Positions 33,356-52,335 of a DNA stretch of 64,000 bases are shown piece after piece. The notes below the pieces were generated by a model. That model saw only the letters and a list, made by a program, of their open reading frames with translations. It was not told where the DNA came from and did not search any database. This stretch comes from Cladorhizidae sp. MBARI D1340-BT2 (Eukaryota > Porifera > Demospongiae > Poecilosclerida > Cladorhizidae): contig JAQNBH010000002.1 of NCBI GenBank assembly GCA_028752905.1, positions 29,618,762 to 29,682,761 on the forward strand, given 5' to 3'. Every line of letters begins with the position of its first letter. Position 1 is the stretch's first letter. Both the position numbers and the translations under genes were made by a program.

Positions 33356-34674
33356 TCAGACGAGCTTCTTGCGTTGGTGAAGATAGACGTATAACTCCTC
33401 CTTGGGCACCTTGACCAAACCATACTCCTTCACCACATCTTGCCCATCCACAGGCACAAACTCAAACCTGAATCAACAGAAAACATAACTGCATGAACTT
33501 CACCTCTTGAAATGGAAGGTGCAGTATTGCACCATTAGAATTAGATCCCTATAACATGCACAGGTTGCAGTATATACCAACAGAGGGGAGGTAAGGGACG
33601 ACACATACCCTGAAAGGAAGCTGGGCACTGCCTCCCTCCCCCACCCTTTGCAGCTCTGTAATGTCGTTATACTTGTAGGCACACCCACTTCTTTGTGTTC
33701 CACCATCTGTGCAGGATCAACATTGCATTGAGTTGAGCAAGCCGACAATAACTGCAATGTGTACATGCGGTTTATGCATGCACCACTTCCTATGAATAGT
33801 TCCTCTGCCTCTGCAGTCATATCATGTGATCCTACCAGAGCAATGCCAATGATGTAAAATGCATAGCTATAGCAAGAGATCTGGCAGGTCCAGTTTTGGT
33901 TTTAGTTCCAAAATATTAGCCTAATTACCCAATATTGCGAGGGGAACAAGTATTACTTGTACTAGATGTTTATTGCAAGCACTTACACTGGAGGCTCAGT
34001 GCAAAACTAGTTTATTAATGGGTAAGTTTTCATCTGTAGGTTTGTTTTACAGAGTAGACCTTCCTAATATCATGCCTAATATCTGGTGTGTGAGGTTGCT
34101 TTTCTTGTTGAACCTAGTACAGGCATGGAGCAACAATGCTAGAGATACTTAGATACATCAAGGGGACTAAAGAAGCCGTCTAGCTTTAGTTACTGAATAG
34201 TCCACTGGAAAGCCACATGCGAGATTAATAGCTCAGTATAGCTTTAAATATTGTAGTCAGCTAGTTACAGAGTAGCTTGTGAAAGATATACTTATTTTCT
34301 TGTAGGGTTACTACTTGTATCAGGCATCCTAACAGAGCAAACACTAAATGTGGGTGATGAATACTATTACAAGTAAATTCTACTCGAGAAAATATGATAA
34401 CTAGAATATGTAGCAGACAGTTGGGCTACTTGAAGACCAACTGACGTAAGTATAGCATGACTACTTAAGCTTCAGGAGGAGAAGCAGTTCCTGCTCAACA
34501 TACACACACAATAATTGTAGCTACCTCTGAATGAGAATAGCCAAGTAGATTGCCACTTCAAAGTAAGCGAAAAAATACCCAGGGCATTTTCGCTTGCACG
34601 GGATACCAAATGGGCAGAATTCCTTTCCTCTCTTGGCATGTGCTCCAGCAGGAGAAAACCGGTCTGGGTCCCAC
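33356..34674 (-). CDS. CYP20A1: CYP20A1-like cytochrome P450, last two exons
   Basis: Two minus-strand exons join in frame: 34,674-34,525 (acceptor TTATCTAG, donor GTAGCT) and 33,467-33,356 (acceptor GTTGATTCAG, stop TGA 33,358-33,356). The first reads WDPDRFSPAG (the P450 PERF-like segment) and then FCPFGIPCKRKCPG..FFAYFEVA, the heme-cysteine loop; the second reads FEFVPVDGQDVVKEYGLV and ends in a lysine-rich tail. The spacing F-x3-G-x6-C-P-x4-FAY and the VDGQ..YxLV ending fit CYP20A1 better than the standard FxxGxRxCxG of most P450s. P450s are heme monooxygenases; CYP20A1 is a conserved animal orphan with no settled substrate. The 1,057-bp intron has no gene. Earlier exons (K-helix ExxR, membrane anchor) were not found and should lie beyond 34.7 kb. 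Confidence 0.75.
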
Positions 34675-36284
34675 CTAGATAAGGGAATAGTAAAATAAAA
34701 ACTGAATTTCTATTTTAAATTGACTTGTCAAAAAATTAACCCTACCCATATATACACCTGTAGTGATTGAATATTATTGATGCTCATATTAAAAAAAAAA
34801 TTCTTTTCATGTCAATCCTGTTTATTTTTAAATAAAAACAACAACATTCCCTCTCTTCTTTAATTTTTTTGATTGCGGACTATACAAATCAGGGTTCTAC
34901 AGAGCTATTGGACTGCAGAACTTTAAAACACTTCATCTACCTAATTTTGTTTCTTTATGTTACACACCACATATATCAGCACATACCACATCTTGTTGCT
35001 ATTGTGGACTATAGCTATCATGTGGAGCACTATGTCGACTACACAAATATCGGCACATACTATATCTTGTTGCTATTGTTGATTGTACCCATGTAAGGTC
35101 AGCTACAGCCAAGGACCAGGTAGCAGTTGAACTTCACAAACCAACCAGAAAATATTTTGTTATAAGTGTTGTATATTTAATTTTGACTGTGTAATAATGT
35201 GTGAGTCTTAGCCATTATCTATTACATCCTATCTGTGTTTGGTTAAGACCAGGTCTCCTTTCATAATAGGGGCACTCTCCAGTAACTATATACGTGACAC
35301 ACAGTTGTCTTGATGCCTTGATTAATGAATGAGATTGTTATGTAGTATACTTTCTCTTGGGTGCCTTTGCTAGTATTCTGAATATATCACAATAGGCTCT
35401 TTAGCTTGATGAACTTGGTAACATTTGCCCAGGATTGAGAATTCCACAAACCAAATGGCTAATCTGAAGATGTTGTGGCTTAGCTTAATTCTGTCATCAA
35501 CAAATTTACCGACAAGATTATTCCTACCAATGCCTTCATTCTGCAATCAAGATTTGGAAGATTTGGCACTAAAGTTTGAATAGACCTATGGTACACAAGT
35601 TAACTGATGGGGGTGGAGCAAGATAAAAGTATGGAGATTGTACATAAATCTTGAAGATAAATGTCAAGGTTTCTGTTCACATATCTGCCAGTTTACTACC
35701 TGAGGGATTAAAGTCATGCTTGGAGTCTTTTTGGAGCTAATATGAGCTAAAAGTTCCATCTTGCCAGATAAGCTGCGAATGTGAGTTTTAGCAGCGATAT
35801 GAGCATTTTTTGGGTGGGTGGGCTGGGGTGGGGTGAGGCAAATTTTCAAAAAGCAAGTCAAACTAATATAGGGAGTTTTAGGCAATTCCATACAGTGGGA
35901 GTCAGAGGTGCCCTGTGGGATAATATATTAAATATTCAATATACTTTACCAAATACCTTCTACATCACTATTTGAAATATGATTACAGATAATTGGTCAG
36001 TTGGAGGATACTTAAGATGATTCCTGTTCTTAATTCTGAATTGTAATTTGCATAATTTGGATTGTTCAAACAGGCTTGTTTTTACCATTTTCATCTAGAT
36101 AAGAATGATCTCTCTAGTGAAAGCTGCCAATTATGAATCATCCCGTGTGTATAACTCACTGCAGGTGTGGTGCAGGAAGTTGATTCTTAGTGTACTTACC
36201 CACAGTTCTACGATCCAGGAAGTAATCTTGCTTAGCTAGTGACTTATGAGGGTCAGACTCTACTTACTAAAGTGCAATTATATT

Positions 36285-36440
36285 GAAAAAGATCATATAT
36301 ACGCAATAGCCAAGAGGCTAATATGAAGAGTAAATATAAGTAAACAAATACATGGAGGAAGTTAAGTAATTGAATGTTAAGTAATAAGGGGTGTTGAATA
36401 TAGTGCTTAATTAAATTGTCCAAGTGAATTAATTTCTTTA
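36285..36440 (+). repeat. Dispersed repeat, copy 2 (partner at 29,645-29,840)
   Basis: Same orientation and order of blocks as copy 1, with about 80% similarity by eye. Non-coding. Confidence 0.6.
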
Positions 36441-36639
36441 ATGTAATTGGGGGGAGAGTTCCAGAGTTGCTTGCACGTGCATATAATAGCAGCTACAAAC
36501 TAGAGTGGGATTGCAATTACCACTATGGATGAAAGAGAGCAATACCCGCCCCCCAAGACATCTGCTCTGCCATGGCTATTATATCATTGATATTTTTCTC
36601 TCTTGGTAGAATCTGGAAAAGTGCTTGTGGTTAGGATTT

Positions 36640-36800
36640 GGAGCTCCATGATTCTGCACACTTCACTGGATATATAGCTCAAATTATGTATGCTCTTTTG
36701 TTATTAAAAAAATTATGTATGTTATATAATATAATACCCATAACTAAACAAGTTACATGCAGCCAAAGTGGGGGGACTTCAAAACCTGAATGTGCCTACC
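36640..36800 (+). mobile_element. Foldback element copy F (half element)
   Basis: GAGCTCCATGATTCTGCACACTTCACTGG..ATATATAGCTCAAA and GCAGCCAAAGTGGGG match the left half of copies A, B and E; the inverted right half is missing. Confidence 0.65.
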
Positions 36801-37011
36801 GCAGAGACTCCAACCCTAGGAAGTAAAATTCAGTACTCTGAACTTAAGATTTTAGTACTTTTAGAAGAGTTTCCGAACAGTTTCAGTACTTTGAGGGGGG
36901 GGGTGATGCCATTATTGATCATATAAATAATGGAATATTGTGTTGATGGAAAAAAAAAAAAGAGAATAAGATGCCCCCCCCCAAATACGATGTAACAAAG
37001 TTATTGATGTT

Positions 37012-37575
37012 CTAGCTTAGATTCCTCTCATGAGTGCAGGACTTTGCTTTGTACAGAAAGCTTGGTTCAAAATCTGATCCCTCACAGCACTTTTCAAGCG
37101 AGTTAAAATGTATGCCAATGAGAGGGGGGAAAGTTTCAAGATACAACCTTGATCGAAATTTTTTTTTTTTAATTCTCCTCACTAAAAATTCTTTCAATAT
37201 CAGCATTGCTTGCAGGAATAGATAGCTAGTAATTGTAAAGCTAATGTTGCATATTTGTATTCCCCCATTGCCGACTTGACATTTGGCCAAAATGCCACTG
37301 CATCTTGACTGTTTGAAGTGGTCACATCTGAGTCTGCTGCAAATTCTCGGAACTCAAGGGTGACAGCAGCTTTGTCAAAAGTAATTGTGAAAAAAGGCGT
37401 AGATTTTATCGAACACTGCCAATGGAATGTCTTGTGATTGTGAGGGATCAAGTAGTCCCAGAACTTTCAGCACATTAGACTTGAAATCAAACTTGTCAAG
37501 TAATTTCCTTACAAAAGCTTGATAGAACCGTTTCACCCCAGAAAAAAGTATCAACTGGTGCCGAGTCGCCTTCAT
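37012..37575 (-). pseudogene. hAT-superfamily transposase, C-terminal fragment
   Basis: Minus-strand frames read KFDFKSNVLKVLGLLDPSQS (37,575 side), then ITFDKAAVTLEFREFAADSD, DAVAFWPNVKSAMGEYKYAT and LALQLLAI, which is the start of the hAT C-terminal dimerisation block; after a frame change the end continues as SLEKCCEGSDFEPSFLYKAK and ERNLS. The order suits vertebrate- and invertebrate-type hAT proteins that share this C-terminus with ZMYM-like host proteins. Several frameshifts and no N-terminal BED finger; inactive. Confidence 0.7.
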
Positions 37576-38109
37576 TTTCTCGCAGGTGGATCACCAAAAG
37601 CTTTTGTATATTGACTCCTATGAATATTTCTTCATCAGGGAGATGACTAGAAGAATCCATGTACTTGATACTTGTTAAATTTTCACTTTGTCTAATTCCT
37701 ATTGGCTTGATAAAGAAAGATAAAACTGTTCAAGTAAACGTTCACTTTCTGCATGAAGTTTGTGGATTGTTGATGAAAATGTTGTTTGAAAAAGTTAGCT
37801 TCATGATGATAATGATTAGCTAGCTATATATCCCACTGCCAATACATGCGCCTAGCACATAGGATGTAAAAATTAAAAAAATTAAAATAAAAACACACGA
37901 AATGAACAATAAATAACAAACCAATAAATAAAACAACAATTTATATATATTATATAGAAACCAATTAAAAAATATAAAAATTAAAAAAAATTATTATAAA
38001 AAATAAATTAATTAAAAATAATAATAATAATACTGATACTAATAATTATATATAATTTATAATAGTAATAAATATTAAATTAATAATGAAAATAAAAAAA
38101 AATGTAATT
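37576..38109. other. AT-rich low-complexity stretch
   Basis: From about 37,865 to 38,105 almost only A and T (AAAAATTAAAA, TAATAATAATA). No gene. Confidence 0.8.
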
Positions 38110-39285
38110 ATGGTATATAGTCGTGGCTTCACGGATGGGCTCTTCAGAGTAGCTCCCCAACAGCCAGGCAAATCCATTCCACAGTCTCGATTGAACTGCT
38201 CAAACTTTGGTGCTAGGCTGATGTGCAATGCCTCCTTCACTCGCAGTTCCTTCTGTCTTCTGGCCTAGTCCAAGATGGTGGCTTCCTCCTGCAAAGTAGG
38301 ATGTCCATTATCCCATGCATGCTCAGACTTCTCTCTCTTTATTACACTTTCTTCAGGCATCTTGATGTTCTTTCACTCTGGTCTCCAGTCTTCTGATAGT
38401 CTCTCCTATGTAGTATTTCCCACAGCTACAAGAGATGTGGTACGCGACACATGAGTGCATATTAGCTGGTAAAACATCCTTCACTCTGCTCAATTGTGTC
38501 CTCAGAGTTCTTCACGATCTGAAGACACCTCCCGAAGTGTTTACTCATCCTTGCTGCATAAGGAATTACTATCGTAGGATCCTTCTATTTAGTACCCTCA
38601 TTGCCTGTACTGGTGGAATCATCCTCCTTTCTGCATTAGATGAAAGGTTGATGAAGGCTTACAGCCAGTTGCGGACCGTTCCCTATGAAGACCTTATTCA
38701 AATGATGTTTTTCCTTCCAAAGGTCCTCTATGATACAGGCTCTTCACCACTCCTCTTTTGAGGATGTTGTGATCTATAATCAAGGTACTGGTTGGTATGC
38801 GTGGGTTTTCTGAGATGGTTGCAGTTAGCCTTCCACCTCTCTTCCTGTGTAGGTGGCAGTCCAGAAAGGGCAACGATACGTCCACTTCAAGCTCCATGGT
38901 AAACTTTATGGATGGCCTAATGTTGGTCAGATGGTCTAATAACTCCTGCTCACTTCCCTTCTTCACAATTAGAAGGTATTATCCACGTATCTCTTCCAAA
39001 CCCGTGGGGAAGTTGTGACTGCCAATTCCTCACAGAATTTCATATAAAGGTTGGCTACCACTGCAGATATGGGAGAGCCCATTGCTGCACCCTCTTTCTG
39101 CTCGTAGTATTTTTCTTGATACCTTAAGTTGGTGGATTTCAGGCACAACTCCAACAGTTCAGAAATCCTGTCAGCACCAGTGTAGTCCTCTCACACAAGC
39201 TCTCGTCTATCTATATACAACATTTCAAAAATTACTTCCACAGCCTCATCTATGCGAACATTAGTAAGACGCATCAAATGACAAG
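38110..39285 (-). pseudogene. Penelope-like element (RT plus GIY-YIG endonuclease), truncated and decayed
   Basis: On the minus strand, YYEQKEGAAMGSPISAVVAN and WKRYVDNTF (RT; the usual YVDD has become YVDN) are followed by IRPSIKFTMELEVDVSLPFL and DHNILKRGVVKSLYHRGPLE, then, in other frames, LRTQLSRVKDVLPA, AYHISCSCGKYYIGETIRRL (GIY-YIG motif) and a C-terminal segment FEQFNRDCGMDLPGCW. This RT then GIY-YIG order is diagnostic of Penelope-like retroelements, which prime reverse transcription at a nick made by the endonuclease. The N-terminal part of RT is missing: the element stops at the (AAT)n tract at 39,288. Several stops and frameshifts. Confidence 0.85.
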
Positions 39286-39287
39286 AC

Positions 39288-42575
<3,288 letters not shown>

Positions 42576-42598
42576 TTATTATTGTTGTTATTGTTGTA

Positions 42599-42667
42599 TT
42601 TTATTATAAATAATAATAATATTAAAAAATAATAATAATAAATAATAATAATAATAATAACAATAAC

Positions 42668-42702
<35 letters not shown>

Positions 42703-42742
42703 ACTATAATAATAATACACTTTCACTTTAATAATAATAATA

Positions 42743-42822
<80 letters not shown>

Positions 42823-42826
42823 TACC
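42599..42826 (+). repeat. (AAT)n microsatellite after family A copy 1
   Basis: AAT units with AAC variants and the marker ACACTTTCACTTT (about 42,718-42,730) that recurs inverted near 45,738-45,750, marking the inner limit of the closely matching palindrome arms. Confidence 0.9.
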
Positions 42827-43036
42827 GGTAGCAATTGAAACTTCAGGTGTATTTGGACCACAGAGTTTACTTTTTCTAAGGGATTTGGGGCAGCGTCTCT
42901 TTCAAGCGACTGGAGAGAAGAACTCCCTTCACCACCTCCTGCAGAGGCTTTCTGTTGTGGTGCAGAGAGGTAACGCAGTTTCGGTTGCAGGGACCACAGA
43001 TCACTTGAATTTGGACTCTGATGACATTTTCTTTTA
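42827..43036 (+). pseudogene. 3' end of a family B-like retrotransposon
   Basis: Reads VAIETSGVFGPQSLLFLRDL and FQATGEKNSLHHLLQRLSVV, ending at TAA (43,036-43,038), matching the C-terminus of family A (VAVETLGAIGPKSLAFLKEL at 42,375-42,434) but clearly diverged. Flanked on both sides by AAT tracts. Could be the 3' end left by a deletion of a longer element or a strongly 5'-truncated insertion, which is typical of target-primed reverse transcription. Confidence 0.7.
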
Positions 43037-43039
43037 ATT

Positions 43040-43425
<386 letters not shown>

Positions 43426-44345
43426 TTCTGTTATTCTATCCTCTATTTCCTCCATTAATGATGGGATCGCCTTTTTCATTTCTCGTCTCGGTGTTTCAGA
43501 GTCCCAGGGGAAGATGGACGCCTTAATTAAAAGCCTTGCCTATCACACCAACTCATTAATCCAGTCTGAATCCAATCTCTCACTTACTTCGAATCCTCGG
43601 CCCTGTAAATCCATTTTTCGTTGTACTCAACATGACCCCTTACAATATCTGGCTAAGAGGGTTGCTTCTAAGCTTAATGATGGAGATTTTAGATGGGCTG
43701 TCCATATTGCAAGATCGGATGATTCTTTGGCTGATTTCAGTGAAAGCACTCTGAAGTCCTTGCGGGATAAGCTTCCTCCACCTCATCCAAATTCGGTCAT
43801 ACCCCAGCTCCAATTTTAGGTGATGATGTTCCACCTTTTGAAGTTTTACCTTCAGTAGTGGATAAGGCCTTTCGCTCTTTTCCTTGTGGATCTGCTGGAG
43901 GACCAGATGGTTTACGTCCTCAACATCTTAAGGATATGATCAGCAAGTCTGCAGGTGATGGGGGTCCCTTAGGACCCTTACTTCTTGCAACCCTCACTCT
44001 TTTCATCAACATGGTGCTGTTGGGGAAACCTTTGCCAACCCATATCCTCCTGAAGCTTGATTTTCGGAATGCATTTAACACTATTCGTAGGGACAAAATG
44101 TTATCTGCTGTGGAAGAGCTAGCTCCTGATTTGCTACCTTTTGTCCATTCAACTTACATTGCTCCATCATCGCTCTTTTTTGGAAATGAAACAATTCAGT
44201 CATCTGAAGGAGTTCAACAGGGTGATCCCCTGGGTCCACTTTTGTTTTGTCTTGCTCTTCACAAGACTACACTCAGATTGGTATCAAATTTTAGTGTATT
44301 TTATTTGGATGATGGCACTCTTGGGGGTAGCATGGATGATACCAG
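43426..44345 (+). pseudogene. Non-LTR retrotransposon family B, left copy (5' and 3' truncated)
   Basis: Reads SLTSNPRPCKSIFRCTQHDP, YLAKRVASKLNDGDFRWAVH, SFPCGSAGGPDGLRPQHLKD, LLKLDFRNAFNTIRRDKML, EGVQQGDPLGPLLFCLALH and YLDDGTLGG. A deletion joins VLLGKPLPTH directly to LLKLDFRNAF, removing the RT fingers block that the right copy keeps (FFFGASLVALNKKDGGVHPI). The catalytic pair in YLDD is intact, but the frame also breaks near 43,817. The sequence stops in the RT thumb at the head-to-head junction with the right copy. Confidence 0.75.
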
Positions 44346-45700
44346 TCGACCTGCATGAACAATAGATTCGGCTCCAGAACGTATCCCAAAACCCAATTGA
44401 AGAGGAGCTAGAAGAGCACTCATAGACTGCCTCACTTGACAGCTTGCACATTTCGCTACCAGGCGTCTAAGCGTGCACCCAATGGCTATGGGATGCACAC
44501 CTCCATCCTTCTTGTTCAAGGCAACAAGAGAAGCTCCAAAGAAGAAAGGGCGAACAAAGGTTGGAGTTTTTCCCAACAGCACCATGTTGATGAAAACAGC
44601 GAGGGATGCAAGAAGTAAGGGACCCCCATCACCTGCAGACTTGCTGATCATATCCTTAAGATGTTGAGGACGTAAACCATCTGGTCCTCCAGCAGATCCA
44701 CAAGGAAAAGAGCGAATGGCCTTAGCCACTACTGAAGGTGAAACTTCAAAAGGTGGAACATCATCACCTGAAATTGGAGCTGGGGGAATGACCGAATTTG
44801 GATGAGGTGGAGGATGCTTATCCCGCAAGGACTTCAGAGTGCTTTCACTGAAATCAGCCAAAGAATCATCCGAGCTTGCAATACGGACAGCCCCTCTAAA
44901 ATCTCCATCATTAAGCTTAGAAGCAACCCTCTTAGCCAGATATTGTAAGGGGTCATGTTGAGTACAACGAAAAATGGATTTACAAGGCCGAGGATTCGAA
45001 GTAAGTGAGAGATTGGATTCAGACTGGATTAATGAGTTGGTGTGAGAAGCAAGGCTTTTAAGGCGCCCATCTTCCCCTGGGACTCTGAAACACCGAGACG
45101 AGAAATTAAAAAGGCGATCCCATTTGCCAACATCATTAATGGAGGATGTAGAGGAAACTTCATCTAACAGCAAACTTAGAAGCTGCAAAATTTCTAGAAG
45201 CACGTGACAGCCTCCTAGGAAGCTTAACGGAAGGGTTTGGAAGGCCAAACAAACGAGAATCACTCTGAGAAGCCTGGGAAGACATCTCATCACCACTGGA
45301 AACCTGACATGACCTGTCCTCAAGTATGGGAAAAGATCGGGAGCCTGGACAGCGGCAGCCAATTCGACCATGAACCTTGAAAACCCCACACTGAGTCACA
45401 TGTATGGATCTCTTGCAAACTGGACATATAGCCCAGATGAGGAGGAGGTAGTGGACTGTGTAGTAGATTGGCTGACTCTGGAGCTGACATCCTGGCTTCG
45501 CACATCGCTGGAAACACTGATACAACCTTCCATGCGGAGGTGGGCATCAAATGGAAATATCACGACTCGGCCTCACAAATGACCTACTTGGCCAGTGGCT
45601 TCTAAATTAGTCTATTCAACCCTCAAAAGGTAGATAGCAACAACAAGACCTAGTTTAGACAAGACTAGACGAGCTAACTAAACAGACAAATCTCGCTAAA
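44346..45700 (-). pseudogene. Non-LTR retrotransposon family B, right copy (3' truncated)
   Basis: Minus-strand frames read an N-terminal finger (CPVCKRSIHVTQCGVFKVHG then RCPGS) at 45,460-45,370, then LNDGDFRGAVRIASSDDSLA, SFPCGSAGGPDGLRPQHLKD, FFFGASLVALNKKDGGVHPI and LGFGIRSGAESIVHAGRL, ending at the junction near 44,346 before the catalytic YLDD block. A 362-codon frame (45,389-44,301) covers most of it. The N-terminal part is split between frames around 45,160-45,390. About 95% similar to the left copy where they overlap. Confidence 0.75.
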
Positions 45701-45714
45701 ACGGCATCCATATT

Positions 45715-45767
45715 TAATAATAATAATAATTATTATTATTAAAGTGAAAGTGTATTATTATTAAAGT

Positions 45768-45856
<89 letters not shown>

Positions 45857-45900
45857 TATTATTATTATTTTTTAATATTATTATTATTTATAATAAAATT
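45715..45900 (-). repeat. (ATT)n microsatellite, inner right flank of family A copy 2
   Basis: Reverse counterpart of 42,599-42,735 including the AAAGTGAAAGTGT marker; the ATT run is a little longer. Confidence 0.9.
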
Positions 45901-45933
45901 CAAACAACAACAACAATAACAACAATAATAATT

Positions 45934-49440
<3,507 letters not shown>

Positions 49441-50630
49441 TTATTAATCATCATTATTATTATACTACTTTAATAATAATACTATAATAATAATAATTAC
49501 AATTACACTATTATAATAATAATAATTACAATAACCTTAATAATCAACGATACAATTTGAAGTTGATTATTGAAAAGATTATTGTATTGTTATAATGTCA
49601 ACTGAGAGTTCATTGCGATAATAATTATCACCATAATATTATACTAATCATATAACTACTTATTATTAACATCAACATTACTATAATTATTAACAAGAAC
49701 TGGAGTGAGTTATAGCAAATTAAATATTAAAAAACGACTGTACCCATGCTGACCACAACTTGCCTTTACCATTTTGAAATCATGTACAATATGATTTTGT
49801 CATATAATTGGCAAGCGAAATCACACCTCACATGGGATGAATTGGACAGACACTATGTGGCTATTCACCATCGTTCTCCTGTAAAAAAATATGAACGGGT
49901 CTTGTGCCTTAAAATGAACGGGAGCTTACATAAATCGGTACGGAAGAGAGAATGCGAGGCAGCACTAGACTGGTCTGCGCTGTGCAAGTGAGAGCGGGTT
50001 GTACTGTCAAAAAGCAGAACAAGCCATCCTGAAATACGACAAATGGAAAAAAAAATACCCTACTAACCCCCAAGCCCTCCAAAACCACTGCTCTCATACA
50101 AAAATAAAATACCCAAAAAAAATGCCGCACAGGCAGGTGAGAACAGGCTGCATGGCTGACAGGAAAGGATGATCCAAATTGGAGCAAAATAGAGATTAAG
50201 ACGCTCATGCCTGGTATTCATTTCTAGTTACTGTTATATAATTATATGCAAAGGTGATCTACATGATTGTGGTCTACATGGGTCGAGTTTTGTTTTCCTT
50301 AATTAAATCAGGTTAATCCAATAAAGCTATATAGCAACCAGTTATGAATGAGTACTGTGTACTCTGGTTACTTTGCACCTTAAAACCAATTAATTATAGG
50401 TGCTTATATACCAAATACAATTTCTAGATAATGCATATTGTATACTACCAAAATAGGTTTTAGACTGCACTGACAGTGAATGGAGGAACTAGTCTCATGA
50501 GACAGATTATGCCAATGGACATGCATGTAGCCAATACATTCTTCTTTCAGGAGAGAAGCGGTTAAAATCACTAAACTCATGGGCAGTTTGTGTAGACAAT
50601 ATAATTCTCAATATTGTTAGTTTGTAGTAT
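49441..50630. other. No recognisable gene
   Basis: Begins with AT-rich sequence (ACTATTATAATAATAATAAT). At 49,555-49,580 TTTGAAGTTGATTATTGAAA matches the tail next to the hammerhead-like motifs. Frames of 81 and 99 codons (49,746-49,991 plus; 49,909-50,208 minus) overlap and are unrecognised. Confidence 0.45.
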
Positions 50631-50634
50631 TGAC

Positions 50635-51405
50635 AATCCATAATAGAAACAACCACAACAGAAATAGAAATAATATGAACGCAATAGAAATAACAATAAT
50701 AGAAATGACAACAATAGAAACAACAACAATAGGAATCACAAGAACAATAGAAATAACAACAACAACAACAATAGAAATAATTATAACAACAATAATACAA
50801 GTAACAATAGAAATAGCAACAATAATAATAGAAGTGATACAACAGCAATATTGGAAGCAACAACAAGATATAACAACAACAATAGAAAAAAACAATAGAA
50901 ATAACAACAACAATACAATACAAATAACAACAACAACAATAGAAATAATTATAACAACAATAATAGAAATAATAATAGAAATAGCAACAATAATAATACA
51001 AATGATACAACAACAATAATGGAAGCAGAAATAGATGTAACAACAACAATTGAAAAAACAATAGAAATAACAACAACAATAGAAATAGAAATAACAACAA
51101 CAATATAACAATACTAGAAATAACAATAGAAATAGCAACAATAATAATAGAAATGATACAACAAGAATAATGGAAGCAACAACAATAGAAATAGATATAA
51201 CAACAACAATAGAAAAAATAATAGAAATAACAACAACAACAATAGAAATAATAACAATAGAAATAGCAAGAATTGAAATAACAAAAATAATAATAGAAAA
51301 AACAACAACAATGGAAATAACAAAAATAGAAATAACAGCACCAACAACATTAATAATAGAAATAACAACAACAATAAGAGAAACAACAACAACAAGAATA
51401 GCCAG
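50635..51405 (+). repeat. (AACAAT/AGAAAT) low-complexity repeat
   Basis: Mixed units AACAACAATAGAAATAA with longer near-repeats of about 150-190 bp (ATAGAAGTGATACAACAGCA / ATACAAATGATACAACAACA / ATAGAAATGATACAACAAGA at 50,829, 50,996 and 51,148), each followed by TGGAAGCA. The long frames on both strands are by-products. Confidence 0.9.
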
Positions 51406-51699
51406 CAACTACAATAGTTTAGGTGTCTGTTAAGGACTAATCCATGAAATGTTGGTGGTGGTCCATGTTGCTAGAAGCCACCATCACCAGAAATGACACT
51501 TGGCTTAGTCTGCCATTTGGTTCAGGTGGGTGCCAGCATGTACATCTCTTGTGTTGGCAATAATGGCTCACAAAACTAAATTATTGGGAGTGGCCAACAT
51601 GTGCAGTCTCCGATTCTCTCATTATGCTTTTAAGATTTACTGACGCTAGCCTAATATTTATGACACTAAGTTTCTCCCGCCAGTGCAATAACACAAACT
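51406..51699. other. No recognisable gene
   Basis: Nothing with coding or repeat character seen. Confidence 0.4.
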
Positions 51700-51922
51700 G
51701 TTTGTTAAACTGTTTGTTTAGCTCATTGTTAAGCTGGTTGCTAAATTGGTTGCTAAGATGGTTGTTAAGCTGGTTGTTAAGATGGTTGTTAAGCTGGTTG
51801 TTAAGCTGGTTGTTTAGTTCATTGTTAAGCTGGTTGCTAAGCTGCTAAGATGGTTGTTAAGTTGGTGCTTAACGGTTGTTAAGCTGGTGGTTAATTTTGT
51901 TTTTAAACAGGTTGTTAAGCCG
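51700..51922 (+). repeat. 12-bp tandem repeat (GCTGGTTGTTAA)
   Basis: About 18 imperfect units (GGTTGTTAAGCT, GGTTGCTAAGAT). The LLSWLLRW frame across it is not a gene. Confidence 0.85.
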
Positions 51923-52138
51923 GGTGCTTATAGAGTCAGTCGCCAAGAAAATGGCCACCCAACAAACAGTTCCCATGTGCAGACATCGTCAAAGTATGGA
52001 TCATCTGGGTGCTTATAGAGCTAGTTAGACAATACTGTGCAATAGCTAGATAACATTATACACTAGCTGTAGACACATCCTCATACACGACCCTTTACCC
52101 ATTATTGCCATACATGTACGCATGGGCAGAACATCAAT

Positions 52139-52238
52139 ACTGCCAGTTAATATCAGCATTGCTATTCTATTTATACCTAGTTATATCTTTGATCAAATGA
52201 GCAATAGCTCTATTATCTATGCTGGTATTAACTGGCAG
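52139..52238. repeat. Short inverted repeat upstream of the Ty3/Gypsy gag
   Basis: CTGCCAGTTAATATCAGCAT near 52,140 is the reverse of ATGCTGGTATTAACTGGCAG near 52,219 with one mismatch, giving a possible 20-bp stem with a loop of about 60 bases in the element's leader. Function unknown. Confidence 0.6.
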
Positions 52239-52335
52239 CTAAAGCATTTCGACAGACCCCAAACTAAGTTGCAGCCACACGAAGAAGCTAGCAGATCGGA
52301 GAGGAGACTAACCCGAATTAGCGCCCACCATCACG

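Larger units (their letters stand above)
34675..37011. other. Intronic or intergenic sequence upstream of the P450 exons
   Basis: No further P450 exon could be identified. A GGTAAGT (minus, near 36,200) after a DYFLD-like reading could end an exon but its phase does not fit the next known exon. Contains the dispersed repeat at 36,285-36,440 and a half foldback element at 36,640-36,800. Confidence 0.4.

Noticed and set aside
36160..36265. A further P450 exon ending at GGTAAGT on the minus strand
   Set aside because: The reading phase does not join to the exon at 34,674 without a stop, and the residues do not match the segment expected before the heme loop.
50507..51433. Large Leu/Tyr/Cys- or Thr/Ile-rich proteins on both strands
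   Set aside because: By-products of AACAAT/AGAAAT repeats.
51624..51848. LLSWLLRW repeat membrane peptide
   Set aside because: Produced by the 12-bp GCTGGTTGTTAA repeat; only 18 imperfect units and no flanking gene structure.
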